Assembly (NCBI RefSeq): GCF_006974125.1
Contig: NZ_CP037858.1
Location: forward strand, 310,001 to 374,000
DNA from: Stenotrophomonas maltophilia
GTDB lineage: Bacteria; Pseudomonadota; Gammaproteobacteria; Xanthomonadales; Xanthomonadaceae
Length of the DNA stretch: 64,000 nucleotides
Direction: 5' to 3'
Shown here: positions 8,971-18,053 of the stretch, piece by piece
How the letters are laid out: each line of letters begins with the position of its first letter
Position numbering within the stretch: position 1 is the stretch's first letter
The notes under the pieces: model-generated
The model's input: the letters and a program-made list of their open reading frames with translations, nothing else
Told to the model about the DNA's origin: nothing
The model's database searches: none
Translations under genes and position numbers: made by a program

Positions 8971-9087
8971 CTATTCCGGTTGCACGCGAACGATCGCGTA
9001 GTTGGTCAAGGCCAGCTCGGCCAGCTTCATCCCTTCCATCACATGGCCGCCCACGCCACGCATTCCTTGACCGCGCACGCCATCAAG
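8971..9087 (-). pseudogene. Short coding remnant downstream of fimbrial operon
   Basis: A 38-codon open stretch with coding-like composition ends in TAG at 8971 and contains VMEGMKLAELALTNYAIVRV. It is preceded in frame by a stop (TGA at 9088-9090), so no complete gene is present. I do not recognise the protein. It looks like the 3' end of a gene whose front part was lost, possibly during assembly of the fimbrial locus. It could also be chance. Confidence 0.35.
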
Positions 9088-9108
9088 TCAGTCGGCACGC
9101 TATTGGCG

Positions 9109-9840
9109 TCAGCGCAGTACGCGCCGCTCAGCGTGCAAGGCACCATCGTCATCCACCCAGCTGTAGCGCACCGCCGTGGCCGGGCCCTTGAAGCCTGCCG
9201 GGAACGCCAGCGCCTTGGTTTCCCCCGGCGCCACGTAGAAGCTGCCCAGCGCGCCTTCCCCAGCCGCCGACTCCAGCACGGCCTCACCTACATTGAAGTA
9301 GTGGACGGCGGCGTTGTGCACCTGCAGCTGCCCCCCCTCAACATTCACGGTCACCTGTGCATCCGGGTCCTGCGGCGCCCCGACGCCTTCCGGCCGATAC
9401 AGCAGCTTCAGGCGGAAGCGAACCGCAACCTGTATCACGTTGTCGCCCGCCTCTGCCTCGCGCGGCGGCACGTCCACCAGGTTCAACCAGTACAGATGCT
9501 CGCGGTGGTCGGCCGGAACCGCGGTGGCAATGCTGCGTACCCGCACGCTGTGGGATTGCCCCGGGTCGAGCCGGAACACGGGCCGGTCAAGAATGAACGG
9601 TGCACGCGAGGCCTCCGGCGTCTGCTCGATGTCGCCATCAGAGACCCAGGCCTGCACCAGGGATGCGCGCGCGCCCTCGTTCTTCAGCGCGACACTGATT
9701 TCAGGCGCGCCGGCTGGAAATACCGCCCGCGTGCGCATCACGGTCACTTCGGCCAGCGCAGGGCCACACAGCGGCAGCAGCGCGATGGCCAGAATCGTAG
9801 AAGAGAGGCGTGTCCTCACAGCGCGGCGTCCTGGCAGCAT
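9109..9840 (-). CDS. Periplasmic fimbrial chaperone (third of operon)
   Basis: This 243-residue PapD-like chaperone carries pilus subunits through the periplasm by donor-strand complementation. It has a signal peptide (ILAIALLPLCGPALA) and the conserved first Ig-like domain, with VPADHREHLYWLNLVDVPP matching the family signature and a later FRLKLLYRP strand. ATG at 9840 overlaps the stop of the preceding adhesin-like gene by four bases. The frame is open further upstream, but that extension overlaps the adhesin gene and lacks a signal sequence. It is the last gene of the operon and probably serves the adhesin-like subunit encoded just before it. Confidence 0.92.
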   Translation of the reverse strand: MLPGRRAVRTRLSSTILAIALLPLCGPALAEVTVMRTRAVFPAGAPEISVALKNEGARASLVQAWVSDGDIEQTPEASRAPFILDRPVFRLDPGQSHSVRVRSIATAVPADHREHLYWLNLVDVPPREAEAGDNVIQVAVRFRLKLLYRPEGVGAPQDPDAQVTVNVEGGQLQVHNAAVHYFNVGEAVLESAAGEGALGSFYVAPGETKALAFPAGFKGPATAVRYSWVDDDGALHAERRVLR

Positions 9841-10886
9841 CACGGAAAGGTCAGGCTGAACATCAGGCCGGCATTGGCCGGGCCCGGGGTGATGGTGGGC
9901 AATGTCTGCTGGTAGCGCACACCGAAGGTCTTGCGCAGGATCAGCGCGCTGGACGAACCATGGCCGAACAGCTCGGTGCTGTAGAAGCGCATGGGCGAGC
10001 CGTCGCCATTGAGGAACTGGTAGGCCACACCGGCCACACCGCCGCTGGCTTCGGCCAGCCCCTGCTCGCTGTTGATCACGGCGGTGGTGGGCACCACCTG
10101 GTAGTCCACCTGGCCGACGCCGGCCTCGCATTCCAATGCCAGTTCGTACGGGCGCTGGCCGGCATGGCTGCCGACGCCGCCGAATGAACCCAACGAGACC
10201 GTCCCCATCTTCACTTCCCGGGTCTGCATCCGGCAACGGGGCGGGTCGGACACGTTCAGTGTGGTTGGCGAGATGAAGATGTCCCTTCGCAGCGGCTCAC
10301 TGGCCCCGCCCTCATACAGCCGCGTCTGGATGACCATGGTGGAACTGGTGAGATTCCTGCCAGAGCGCACCGTGCCAGTACGGATCAGCTTGGCCCGAAT
10401 GCGCGCACCGACTTTGGCGACGCTCTGCCCGGAATAGAGCTCGATCTCATCGAATCCCAACGCGCTTGGCTTGCCCGGGGCGGCCAATGGCGATTCAACC
10501 AGGAAGGCCATGCCTACCCCCTGCGCGCCGGTGGGATACACCATGAACTGCGCACCACTTTCCACGTATCGATCGGCGACAAAACCGCCGTGACTGATCG
10601 CGCGATAACTGACCCCGACACTGCTCGAACAGTTGAAGTCCTGCGTGACAGCGCCGCCATCGATATCAAGCCAGGGGGTGAGCGCCTGGTTCAGCCCCAC
10701 GTCCTTGGCAGAGAACTCGATGTAGGTAGGAAGGGCCGCGAAAAGGCTGCCATCGCCCCGACAGCTGGCCGCGTGCAAGGGCGATGAAACGATGGCCAAC
10801 AGCAAAAGCACACACCATCCCCCGGCCCTTCGCCGGGCGATGGGCGTGCGAGTGTGCAGAACGGGACGACCGACGCAGGCCAGCAT
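9840..10886 (-). CDS. Fimbrial adhesin-like subunit (two-domain)
   Basis: This 348-residue exported protein has a signal peptide ending at SPLHAAS. A roughly 190-residue N-terminal domain has paired cysteines (ASCRGDG and DFNCSSS). The C-terminal pilin-like domain (CRMQTREVKMGTVSLGSF, ECEAG, and final LMFSLTFP) fits incorporation by donor-strand exchange. This two-domain build is typical of tip adhesins such as MrkD or FimH; the receptor-binding part is too divergent to predict a ligand. It sits between two chaperone genes and is coupled to the last one. AGG lies nine bases before ATG 10886. Confidence 0.8.
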   Translation of the reverse strand: MLACVGRPVLHTRTPIARRRAGGWCVLLLLAIVSSPLHAASCRGDGSLFAALPTYIEFSAKDVGLNQALTPWLDIDGGAVTQDFNCSSSVGVSYRAISHGGFVADRYVESGAQFMVYPTGAQGVGMAFLVESPLAAPGKPSALGFDEIELYSGQSVAKVGARIRAKLIRTGTVRSGRNLTSSTMVIQTRLYEGGASEPLRRDIFISPTTLNVSDPPRCRMQTREVKMGTVSLGSFGGVGSHAGQRPYELALECEAGVGQVDYQVVPTTAVINSEQGLAEASGGVAGVAYQFLNGDGSPMRFYSTELFGHGSSSALILRKTFGVRYQQTLPTITPGPANAGLMFSLTFP

Positions 10887-10979
10887 GACGCCTCATGGGC
10901 AGGGCATGGCCGAGATATACCCCGCTACCCGCGATCGTGCAAGCAGCGCATCGAAGCCGCTTCCCTCTGCAGTGGAGCC

Positions 10980-11708
10980 TCAGTCGATCTGTGCCTCCAG
11001 ATCCTGCGCCTTGCCCGTGTCGTCCAGCCACACCATCTTCAGCGGCGTGCGCCCGGCCCGAAGCGGGCCGGCCATCGGCAGGGACCATTCCGAATAGGGC
11101 CTGATGACGGCGTTGTCCACGGGAAGATCGATGTCCTTCCCGTCCACGCTCATCGACTGCAGGCTGACGTGATAGGGGCTGTCATTGCGTGCCAGCAGGC
11201 GCGTGCCCTCTTCGCCCTCTTGCCGCCGCCATGCCAGCTGCGCCGGCGCGGCTGCCGGCGTGCCCGCCAGGCCCGCCGGGCGATGAAACAGCTTGATGCG
11301 CCAGCGCACGGCGTAGGCGATGTTCAGCCTGTCGGCCGCCTTCTCGCTGGCGGGCAGGTCCAGGATGTTCAGCCAGTACAGCGCCTCGCGGTCGGTCGGC
11401 AGTGCCCGCGCATCCACCAGGCGCACGCTGACATCGCGGTTGAGGCCCGGCTCCAGCTGGAACAGCGGCGGCATAGCAAAGAACGGCAGACCGCGGGCGC
11501 TCGCCGGTTGTTCGCGGTCACCGTCGTCAATCCAGGCCTGGATCAACGATGGCTTGTCACCCTGGTTCCAGATGCGCTGTGACACCATTCGCTCGCTGCC
11601 CTGGTGAACCAGGCGCGTGGTGTGGATGGCGATGTCGGCGCGGCTCGCCAGCGGCAATGCCAAAAGGCTGATGACGATCAGCAGTCGATGAAGCAACATC
11701 AGGCGCAC
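10980..11708 (-). CDS. Periplasmic fimbrial chaperone (second of operon)
   Basis: This 242-residue PapD-like chaperone has a signal peptide ending in LPLASRADI. The first domain carries LPTDREALYWLNILDLPASE and the second WRIKLFHRPAGL, both standard for the family. It lies between the two adhesin-like subunit genes, with a 93-base gap to the next gene, and probably escorts the subunit encoded at 11767-12792. It is clearly diverged from the other two chaperones here, arguing for specialised subunit pairing and not recent duplication. Confidence 0.92.
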   Translation of the reverse strand: MRLMLLHRLLIVISLLALPLASRADIAIHTTRLVHQGSERMVSQRIWNQGDKPSLIQAWIDDGDREQPASARGLPFFAMPPLFQLEPGLNRDVSVRLVDARALPTDREALYWLNILDLPASEKAADRLNIAYAVRWRIKLFHRPAGLAGTPAAAPAQLAWRRQEGEEGTRLLARNDSPYHVSLQSMSVDGKDIDLPVDNAVIRPYSEWSLPMAGPLRAGRTPLKMVWLDDTGKAQDLEAQID

Positions 11709-11766
11709 TCCCTTTCAGATGATTGATCACAGCATGGGACGCGCATCTTCCTGCCCAGAGCCTGGC

Positions 11767-12792
11767 TCAGCGAACATCCAGATGAACGGTAAGGCTGCCA
11801 TTGGCCTCTCCCACCTTCAGCGTGCCGCTTCCGCGTACGTAGCGCACATCCAGGTACTCCACCCCACTTGTACCAAGAAGGAAATTTCTATTGAACTGAA
11901 GGTTCTCCTTCCTGCCCGTGGGGCTGGTGCCACGCCGCACCGCCAGCTCAACGCCTTCGGCGCTTCCGTCGCCCGACTGAATCGCCATGCGCCCCGACGC
12001 CGGATCCGTGGTCGACGTACCCGGCGTGTACGACACGGTCGCCCCGTTTGGCCTGGTGCCGCCACAAGCATAACGCCACGAGAATTCCGTTGCGGAGCCC
12101 TCGCCATTCTTCTCCAGCATTCCCCTCGTAGTGAGCGGCAACTCCACCGCCTTCACCGGGAGGCTCGTGAATGAGCAGTACGGGGTCACATATCTATCGA
12201 AGCTTTGCGAGTTTACAAACTTGTACGAACTCAAATCTGGTTGAGTCTCATTGTCGAAGCCCCAGTTATAGCCGGCGGCAACCAGAGTACTCTGTGACGA
12301 GACATCCTCAATGGCCACATAACGGTACCAAATTCTTGCGCGAAGATACTGGTTACCCGCCGAAAGGGACAACTTCACGCCCGAGCTCGTCACAGGCTCC
12401 GCAGTGTGGACGGAGCCTCCGCCGTCACTTACACGGAACTGCACGCCGACTGTGGAAGTGCTTGGCGTGGAGAGATCGAAAATGGCGCCCCCGCCCGGAG
12501 CACTATCTGACCATACCGCTGTGTTTGCGAAGAGCGTTATCGTGTACGCAGAGCCCGGCGTGCAGTTCCTGTACAGGTATATGTTGGTCTGCGCTGCGGC
12601 TCCGCCAAGCTCCGCCCAGTCTGTCAATGGCTGCCCGACGCCCCGGTAGGTCCAGTCGTTGAATGCATTGGTTCCCAGTCCGTCGCGATCGATATCGCAT
12701 GCCTGTGCGGTCCACGCTGCAATGAGTAGAGCGGCAGCAAACCCGGCTCTCGCATGCCATACCCGCTGCTTGTTTCGAATGCTGCCTTTCAT
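11767..12792 (-). CDS. Fimbrial adhesin-like subunit
   Basis: This 341-residue exported protein has a signal peptide (AALLIAAWTAQA) and mature start CDIDRDGLG. A cysteine-bearing N-terminal domain is followed by a C-terminal pilin-like domain (YCSFTSLPVKAVELPLTTRG, then ACGG) ending SLTVHLDVR. It follows the usher gene, the usual place for a tip subunit. Together with the protein at 9840-10886 it gives the operon two candidate tip or adaptor subunits. The gene is less GC-rich than its neighbours in places, as is common for fast-evolving adhesins. The ligand is unknown. Confidence 0.78.
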   Translation of the reverse strand: MKGSIRNKQRVWHARAGFAAALLIAAWTAQACDIDRDGLGTNAFNDWTYRGVGQPLTDWAELGGAAAQTNIYLYRNCTPGSAYTITLFANTAVWSDSAPGGGAIFDLSTPSTSTVGVQFRVSDGGGSVHTAEPVTSSGVKLSLSAGNQYLRARIWYRYVAIEDVSSQSTLVAAGYNWGFDNETQPDLSSYKFVNSQSFDRYVTPYCSFTSLPVKAVELPLTTRGMLEKNGEGSATEFSWRYACGGTRPNGATVSYTPGTSTTDPASGRMAIQSGDGSAEGVELAVRRGTSPTGRKENLQFNRNFLLGTSGVEYLDVRYVRGSGTLKVGEANGSLTVHLDVR

Positions 12793-12864
12793 AATAATTC
12801 CTGCCTTTTACTGATGATGGTAGAGGGCTGTGATCAGATGGCTCGACGGGAACGCCGAGCCGTT

Positions 12865-15453
12865 TCAGTCGTGCGCACCGGAAAGTACTGAGTGTGCTTC
12901 GCTCGCTGCAGCGCTGGCGGCACCGGGCTGCAGGCAACGGCTGACATGCAGCGCTTCGCTTTCCACCCCTGCCAGGTCGTAGGCAATGGCGCAGCGCTGG
13001 CCGATGTCGTCACCTGTATTGACGAACAGCTGACCGGACTCGTTGACGCCGCGCACCCACAGGCGGCTGCCCTGCCCCACGACGCCCACCACCTCGCCGG
13101 CCTCGTCATACACATCCAGGCCGAACGGCAGCGGCTGGCCCTGTGCATCCATGACCTCGATCAGGGCACTGCGGCCGGTCACGGTGGGAATGACCAGCTT
13201 GACGATGGCGCCGGCGGTGGGCACGGCAGAAACCGAGCCGGCCTTCAGTTCAATATCCATGGGCAATCCCTTCGGATCCACCGACACTTCGTTCAATCGA
13301 TACGGGCTGAGATAGGGCACCACCGCATAGCCACCCTTGTTGGTCTTGACGCCGCGCTGATGGCCCACGGCGGCGTTGGACGCGCCGGGCACATGCAGCA
13401 GGCCCACGGTGTCGCCCAGGCGCTGGGCGAAGGCGATGCCCTGCCCATGCGCCAGCACGCTGCCGCTGGCCGACAGGCCAAGCTGCTGGCCGGCCGAACT
13501 GCGCGTCCACGACGCTCCCAGGCTGGCCATGGGAGTTTGGTATCCAACACCGGCGCCGAAATCATGGCCGCTGCGGTTCTGGCTCATCGAAACGTTGTAG
13601 TTGCCCTGCAGACCACTGCCGAACTGGCCGTCCACGCCGCCGCTGTAGCCGGTGCCGTAACGGTCACTATTGACGGTGACACCCAGGCGCGGCGAGGCCG
13701 GCGCACGGCCCAGCGGCATGTGGATGCTGAGGTAGCCACCGGTGCTGGTGGCCTTGAACCCACCGGACAACGTCGATTCCATGCTGCGGCGCGCACTGAT
13801 GCTGTACGACGCCGGACCCAGCCGGCCATTGTAGCCCAGGCTGAAGTTGGTGGAACGGCGGTTGTCGCTCCAGTAATCGGTGGTGCTGCCCTGCAGATAC
13901 AGCGAGCCCTTCGGCAGGCGCTGATTGATGGTCAGGTCCAGGCGGCTGCGCTGGCGCGAGACCACCGAAGGCGACGACCCGGCATGCAGCGCCGCCTGCA
14001 GGCGCGCGGCATCGCTGAAGTCCAGATAGCCATCGGTGGAATATCGATAGGCTGCCAGCGTGAAGCTGGTCGCCTGGTTGAACGAACGGCTGTAGGCCAG
14101 GCGGTACGACTGGCCCTGCATGCTCCGGCCGAAGCCTTCCATCTGGCCCGGCAGCACAGCGTCGGAGAAGGTCACGTCGCCAGAGAAGGCGCCGATGCGC
14201 GTATTGAGCGCGCCACCAAGCACGATGGCACGATAATCCTCGGCGGCCAGCAGGCCACCATAGCCGGTGAACGCGCTGCTGAGACCGCGACGGACGGTGG
14301 CCTGAACGAAGCGCGGTGCGGTGGCATTACCGTTGCGCAGCTCACCCACGGTGACACTGCTGCGCTGCTGGCCCTGGCGCAGCAGCTTGGGCACCGCTGC
14401 GAAAGGCACCACGAACGACTCGACGCGTCCATCGGCCTCGGCCACCTCCACATCCAGGTCGCCGCCAGTGGCCATGTTGCGCAGGTCATCGATTTCGAAC
14501 GGACCCGGGCTGACGGTGGTCTCGAAGATCACATGACCACGCTGGCGGATGGTTACGCGCGCGTTGGTCTGGGCCACGCCACGCACCACCGGCGCGTAGC
14601 TGTTGAGAGTATCAGGCAGCATGCGCGGATCGGTGCTGACGTTGACGCCGCGATAGCCCACCGCGGTGAACAGATCGCCATCGGTGGACGATTCGCCCAG
14701 GGTGAGCTGCGCGTTCCAGCGGCGGATCTCACGCTGCGCATAGGTATTGCCGGCCGCATAGTTCGGCGCGCTTTCGCTGCTGCGCGAGAAATAGCCGTTG
14801 TGGCGCACGCGCCAGGCGCCCAGGTTCACGCCGGCATCGATGCTGGCACTGCTGTGGTTGCTGTTGCGGCCATCGAACTGATACTGCGAATGGCTGATGC
14901 TGTAGTTCACGAAAGCGGCATTGATGCCCTGGTCCCAACGGTCCGGGCCAACCCAGCCGTGCAGGTTGGAGCGCATGTAGGCCTGCGGGATGCTGACCTC
15001 CAGCATCTGCTCGGCCGCATCCAGGCTGACCGCGGCAGCAGGAATGAAGCGCGCGATGTCTTCGCAGCTCGGCGCGTCGGGGAACGGCAGCAGGTCTGCA
15101 TGCTCACCGCTGGCGCGTGCGGCCTCCAGCTTGGCCTCGTCGAAGCCCAGCATGGCCAGCAGCTCCGGGGTCAGGCAGACCCGGGAGCGCCCGTCGATAT
15201 CGCGCACGTCCACATCGCGGCGGCCCACGCGGGTGCCGTTCACGCTGATGTCAGCGCTGTAGATGCCCGGGGCAAGATCGTCGCGCTCGAAGCGGCTGAC
15301 GTCGATGCCACTGCCGTACAGCAGGTCGGCATTGAACTCCAGTGCCGGCGCCGCCATCGCCGCTGCGGGTAGCAGCGCGACAAGCACGGCGACGGCGAGA
15401 CGATGCTGGCGCGGCGAAGTTGTCGGATGTCGGTTCATGGCGAAGTCCTGCAC
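12865..15453 (-). CDS. Outer-membrane fimbrial usher
   Basis: This 862-residue usher forms the outer-membrane pore that receives chaperone-subunit complexes and extrudes the fimbria. After a signal peptide come the N-terminal chaperone-binding domain (LEFNADLLYGSGIDVSRFER), the barrel with plug (NSYAPVVRGVAQTNARVTIR; PGPFEIDDL) and C-terminal domains (GRSALIEVMDAQGQPLPFG). ATG 15453 or the in-frame ATG 15438 (MNRHPTTS) may be used. It is the third gene after pilin and chaperone, as in most chaperone-usher operons, and is complete. It is the only usher for three chaperones and three subunits. Confidence 0.95.
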   Translation of the reverse strand: MQDFAMNRHPTTSPRQHRLAVAVLVALLPAAAMAAPALEFNADLLYGSGIDVSRFERDDLAPGIYSADISVNGTRVGRRDVDVRDIDGRSRVCLTPELLAMLGFDEAKLEAARASGEHADLLPFPDAPSCEDIARFIPAAAVSLDAAEQMLEVSIPQAYMRSNLHGWVGPDRWDQGINAAFVNYSISHSQYQFDGRNSNHSSASIDAGVNLGAWRVRHNGYFSRSSESAPNYAAGNTYAQREIRRWNAQLTLGESSTDGDLFTAVGYRGVNVSTDPRMLPDTLNSYAPVVRGVAQTNARVTIRQRGHVIFETTVSPGPFEIDDLRNMATGGDLDVEVAEADGRVESFVVPFAAVPKLLRQGQQRSSVTVGELRNGNATAPRFVQATVRRGLSSAFTGYGGLLAAEDYRAIVLGGALNTRIGAFSGDVTFSDAVLPGQMEGFGRSMQGQSYRLAYSRSFNQATSFTLAAYRYSTDGYLDFSDAARLQAALHAGSSPSVVSRQRSRLDLTINQRLPKGSLYLQGSTTDYWSDNRRSTNFSLGYNGRLGPASYSISARRSMESTLSGGFKATSTGGYLSIHMPLGRAPASPRLGVTVNSDRYGTGYSGGVDGQFGSGLQGNYNVSMSQNRSGHDFGAGVGYQTPMASLGASWTRSSAGQQLGLSASGSVLAHGQGIAFAQRLGDTVGLLHVPGASNAAVGHQRGVKTNKGGYAVVPYLSPYRLNEVSVDPKGLPMDIELKAGSVSAVPTAGAIVKLVIPTVTGRSALIEVMDAQGQPLPFGLDVYDEAGEVVGVVGQGSRLWVRGVNESGQLFVNTGDDIGQRCAIAYDLAGVESEALHVSRCLQPGAASAAASEAHSVLSGAHD

Positions 15454-15529
15454 GTAGGCAAAGGGAGTCCTGCGACCCCCTGCGGGGCCCGAAGGCAGAG
15501 ATGAGGCGGGGTGGCTGAAGCGGTTTGAA

Positions 15530-16264
15530 TCAGGGCTGCGTGAGCGGCACTGTTACCGGAATCTTGGCGCCATGGTCACTCACGGTCTCAAAGGTCACAG
15601 CCGATCCGATTGCGTTGAGCTGAGCCTGGCTGAGGGTGTAGCGGGTCGTTGCGAACGGAGCCGCCAGCCCCGCTGCAATTCGTTCGTTGGCCGTGATGAT
15701 CGAATTGATGCTGACGTGATAGGCGGTGGGATTACGCGCCTCCAACACCCAACCGCTACCTGCACGTGATGCGGTCCAGACCAGCTGGGAAGCTGCCTTG
15801 GCCGCGCCCGCTGCGGACAGACCCTTGGGGCGATAGAACACCTTCAGCCTGGAGCGGATAATCAGCTGCAGATGCGCCTGATCAGCTTCAGCCCCCGCTG
15901 CAGGCACCTCAAGTACGTTCAAGTAGTACACGCTCTCGCGATCCTCCGGCATCGGCTGGCCCGTGTGCAGGATGCGCAGCGCCTGCCCGCTGTCCGCGTT
16001 CATGCGGAACACCGGTGGGCGCAGCACAAATGGAACCGCCGTAGCCTGTGCGGGTGTTGAGCGGGCGTCACCGTCGTCAATCCACGATTGGACCAGCACG
16101 GGCTTCTGAGCCGTGTTGGTCAGGCGGAGCGTGACTTCACGCTCCTGTGCTGGAAAGATCACCCGCGTTCCGGTGATCACCACGCCCGCCTCGGCAGGCT
16201 GCGCGGCCAGCATGATGGCGGCCATTGCAGTGGCCAGCGCAAGATTCCTATGAATGCGGAACAT
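15530..16264 (-). CDS. Periplasmic fimbrial chaperone (first of operon)
   Basis: This PapD-like chaperone of 244 residues starts from ATG 16264 (MFRIHRN); ATG 16273 adds three residues. The signal peptide ends near AAQPAEAG. Family motifs include MPEDRESVYYLNVLEVP in the first domain and RSRLKVFYRPKGL before the second. It lies between the major pilin and the usher and is most likely the chaperone for the pilin. It shares signature motifs with the two downstream chaperones but differs strongly outside them. Confidence 0.93.
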   Translation of the reverse strand: MFRIHRNLALATAMAAIMLAAQPAEAGVVITGTRVIFPAQEREVTLRLTNTAQKPVLVQSWIDDGDARSTPAQATAVPFVLRPPVFRMNADSGQALRILHTGQPMPEDRESVYYLNVLEVPAAGAEADQAHLQLIIRSRLKVFYRPKGLSAAGAAKAASQLVWTASRAGSGWVLEARNPTAYHVSINSIITANERIAAGLAAPFATTRYTLSQAQLNAIGSAVTFETVSDHGAKIPVTVPLTQP

Positions 16265-16329
16265 GATGCACACTCCAGAAAGTGGATTGATCCAGGGCCC
16301 GAAGGCCCTGGAACTGAAAAGCGCTCACA

Positions 16330-16857
16330 TCAGTAGTTGACGGAGATCTCCAGCGCGGTGGCGAAATCACCCTCGCCCGCGTTGCCTGCGGCACTCTTCT
16401 CATAGCGGGCAACCAGGGGAATGGTGGTGGAACCGCCACCGGCGGGAATGGTCTTGCTGATGGTTTCGGTCTGCAGGTCCATCACGGTGCTTCCGTTCAG
16501 GATTGCGAGCTGGACATTGTCTGCACCGCTGGCTGCAGTGTTCTTCAGACGACCGTCTTCCACGTTCCTGCCCTGGAAGCTGAAGATGTAGTCACCCGCA
16601 CCACACTCCGTGGAGCCTGCAGTACCCACGTTCAGGGTGAAGGCCTGCTCGCGGGCACCCACGCCGCCGTTGATGACATTGGGCGACACGGTCGGCATGG
16701 TGACGGAGGTGCCGCTGCTGCCCCCAGCGCCAACGGTGATGGTGCAGGTCAGCGCCTTGATCTCGCCGGTGAAGTTGATGGTGGCGTCGGCCGCGTTGGC
16801 CGAAGCGATGGCGCCCAGCGAGAGCGCGGCGGACAGTGCGATTGCAATCTTGTTCAT
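16330..16857 (-). CDS. Major fimbrial subunit (pilin)
   Basis: This 175-residue pilin starts at ATG 16857, behind AGGA in a good ribosome-binding position; the open frame extends upstream but lacks a signal sequence. The signal peptide (ALSLGAIASANAADA) is followed by a mature protein with the expected disulfide pair (KALTCTITV and STECGAG), Gly- and Ser-rich loops, and a C-terminal ALEISVNY with penultimate-region beta-zipper residues. As the first gene of the fimbrial operon it should be the most abundant product. It resembles pilins of Stenotrophomonas fimbriae in general build; I cannot say whether it is the SMF-1 subunit. Confidence 0.93.
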   Translation of the reverse strand: MNKIAIALSAALSLGAIASANAADATINFTGEIKALTCTITVGAGGSSGTSVTMPTVSPNVINGGVGAREQAFTLNVGTAGSTECGAGDYIFSFQGRNVEDGRLKNTAASGADNVQLAILNGSTVMDLQTETISKTIPAGGGSTTIPLVARYEKSAAGNAGEGDFATALEISVNY

Positions 16858-16979
16858 GGGAATGAATTCCTGTTGTGAATGGTTTTGGTGTTCAAGCCGC
16901 GCTGTGCTGGGCTTGAGGGAAGAGGGCGTCCCCTTCGAGATCAAATGCTACGGAGCGGCGGATTCGGCAGGCATAGGAC

Positions 16980-16996
16980 AACGACTAAATGTCGTT
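16980..16996. promoter_or_regulatory. Inverted repeat upstream of pilin gene
   Basis: AACGAC-TAAAT-GTCGTT forms a six-base inverted repeat with an AT-rich centre, 123 bases before the pilin start. It lacks a T-run typical of an intrinsic terminator. It may be an operator for the fimbrial promoter or a weak terminator for the gene at 17026. Confidence 0.35.
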
Positions 16997-17025
16997 TCCA
17001 CCATGCCGGCTGGGCCAGTGGCGCC

Positions 17026-17955
17026 TTACTGCACCTGCTCCCAGGTGTAGACGATCGCGTTGTAGCGGAAGCGGAGTTCGCGCCCATCTTCCAGCGATAC
17101 CGGTGCCGGCAGATTGGTGTTGGCCGTCTCGACGTGGTGGCCAACTGCGCCGGAGTTGTCCACGATCGCGTAGACGTCGCCGTGCACGGCCCATGCCGGC
17201 AGCGTGATGCGGGTTGCCGGATCCAGCGCCGGCTTCGCCACCACGCGCATCACCGTGCGCGACGGGAACGGCAGCTGGGCCTGCGGACCGATCGTGCTGG
17301 TGCCGGTTGCGGCACGCCACCGCTTGGCACCGGTGTCGTAAAGGAAAGTGCAATCCTGCAGGGAGCCACACTCATGCCAATCGCCCTTCAGGGTGCCCGG
17401 AGCAGCATTGATGCGGGTAGACCAGGTGGCGCGGTTGGCCACTGCAAGAATGGCATGCTCCTGCGCCTGCACCGGCAGATGCAGCTCCTTGGCGTGCATG
17501 CCGTCAATCATGGTGTACTGGGTCAGCAGGTGCGGCGATGGCGCGATGTGGTCAACTGCCAGATTCGGGCCGAGCAGTGCGCGGGCCATGGGCCCATCCT
17601 GCACGTCCCAACGGCCGGCGTAGGTGTTCCAGACGAAGTCCAGCAGCACGTCCTTGACGAACGGTGCGCCGGCCGCCGATTCAAAGACGGTACCCGTGAG
17701 ATCGAAACGCGCAATCCAGTGCGCATCGGACATCGCTGCAACGCGATCGCCGTGCGTGGCCGCGGTGGGCAAACGAATGTCGGTGACCCAGTCACCATTG
17801 CTCAGCAGGAAATTCAGCTGACTGTAGCCGGACGGCATGTTGCCGGTGCCGCCATTGGTGTTGGGGGAGAGATTGGCCTCTTCGGCCCATGCGGTTGCGG
17901 AGGGCATGCAGCAGATGGCCAGCAGGGCGGCCAGTACGGTCGGGGTGTTCTTCAT
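17026..17955 (-). CDS. Unknown secreted protein beside fimbrial operon
   Basis: This is a 309-residue exported protein starting at ATG 17955, with the signal peptide VLAALLAICCMPSATAWAE. I do not recognise a family. The mature part is rich in aromatic and beta-type sequence, has one close cysteine pair (HECGSLQDCTF) and no membrane segment after the signal. It is encoded on the same strand as the fimbrial operon, 168 bases before the pilin, and just after the small gene and RcsB-like regulator. It could be a fimbria-associated or periplasmic accessory factor; this rests on position only. Confidence 0.7.
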   Translation of the reverse strand: MKNTPTVLAALLAICCMPSATAWAEEANLSPNTNGGTGNMPSGYSQLNFLLSNGDWVTDIRLPTAATHGDRVAAMSDAHWIARFDLTGTVFESAAGAPFVKDVLLDFVWNTYAGRWDVQDGPMARALLGPNLAVDHIAPSPHLLTQYTMIDGMHAKELHLPVQAQEHAILAVANRATWSTRINAAPGTLKGDWHECGSLQDCTFLYDTGAKRWRAATGTSTIGPQAQLPFPSRTVMRVVAKPALDPATRITLPAWAVHGDVYAIVDNSGAVGHHVETANTNLPAPVSLEDGRELRFRYNAIVYTWEQVQ

Positions 17956-18053
17956 CGCGATACTCGTTGTAAGGGAAGCCGAGGCGTCCATTGCAACGGC
18001 GCATCCTTCGGCACGGCATACGATGCCGGGCCGAATGCGGGGCGACTGTCTGA

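Noticed and set aside
12892-15372. 826-residue plus-strand open frame opposite the usher gene
   Set aside because: Antisense shadow of the usher; no recognisable domains.
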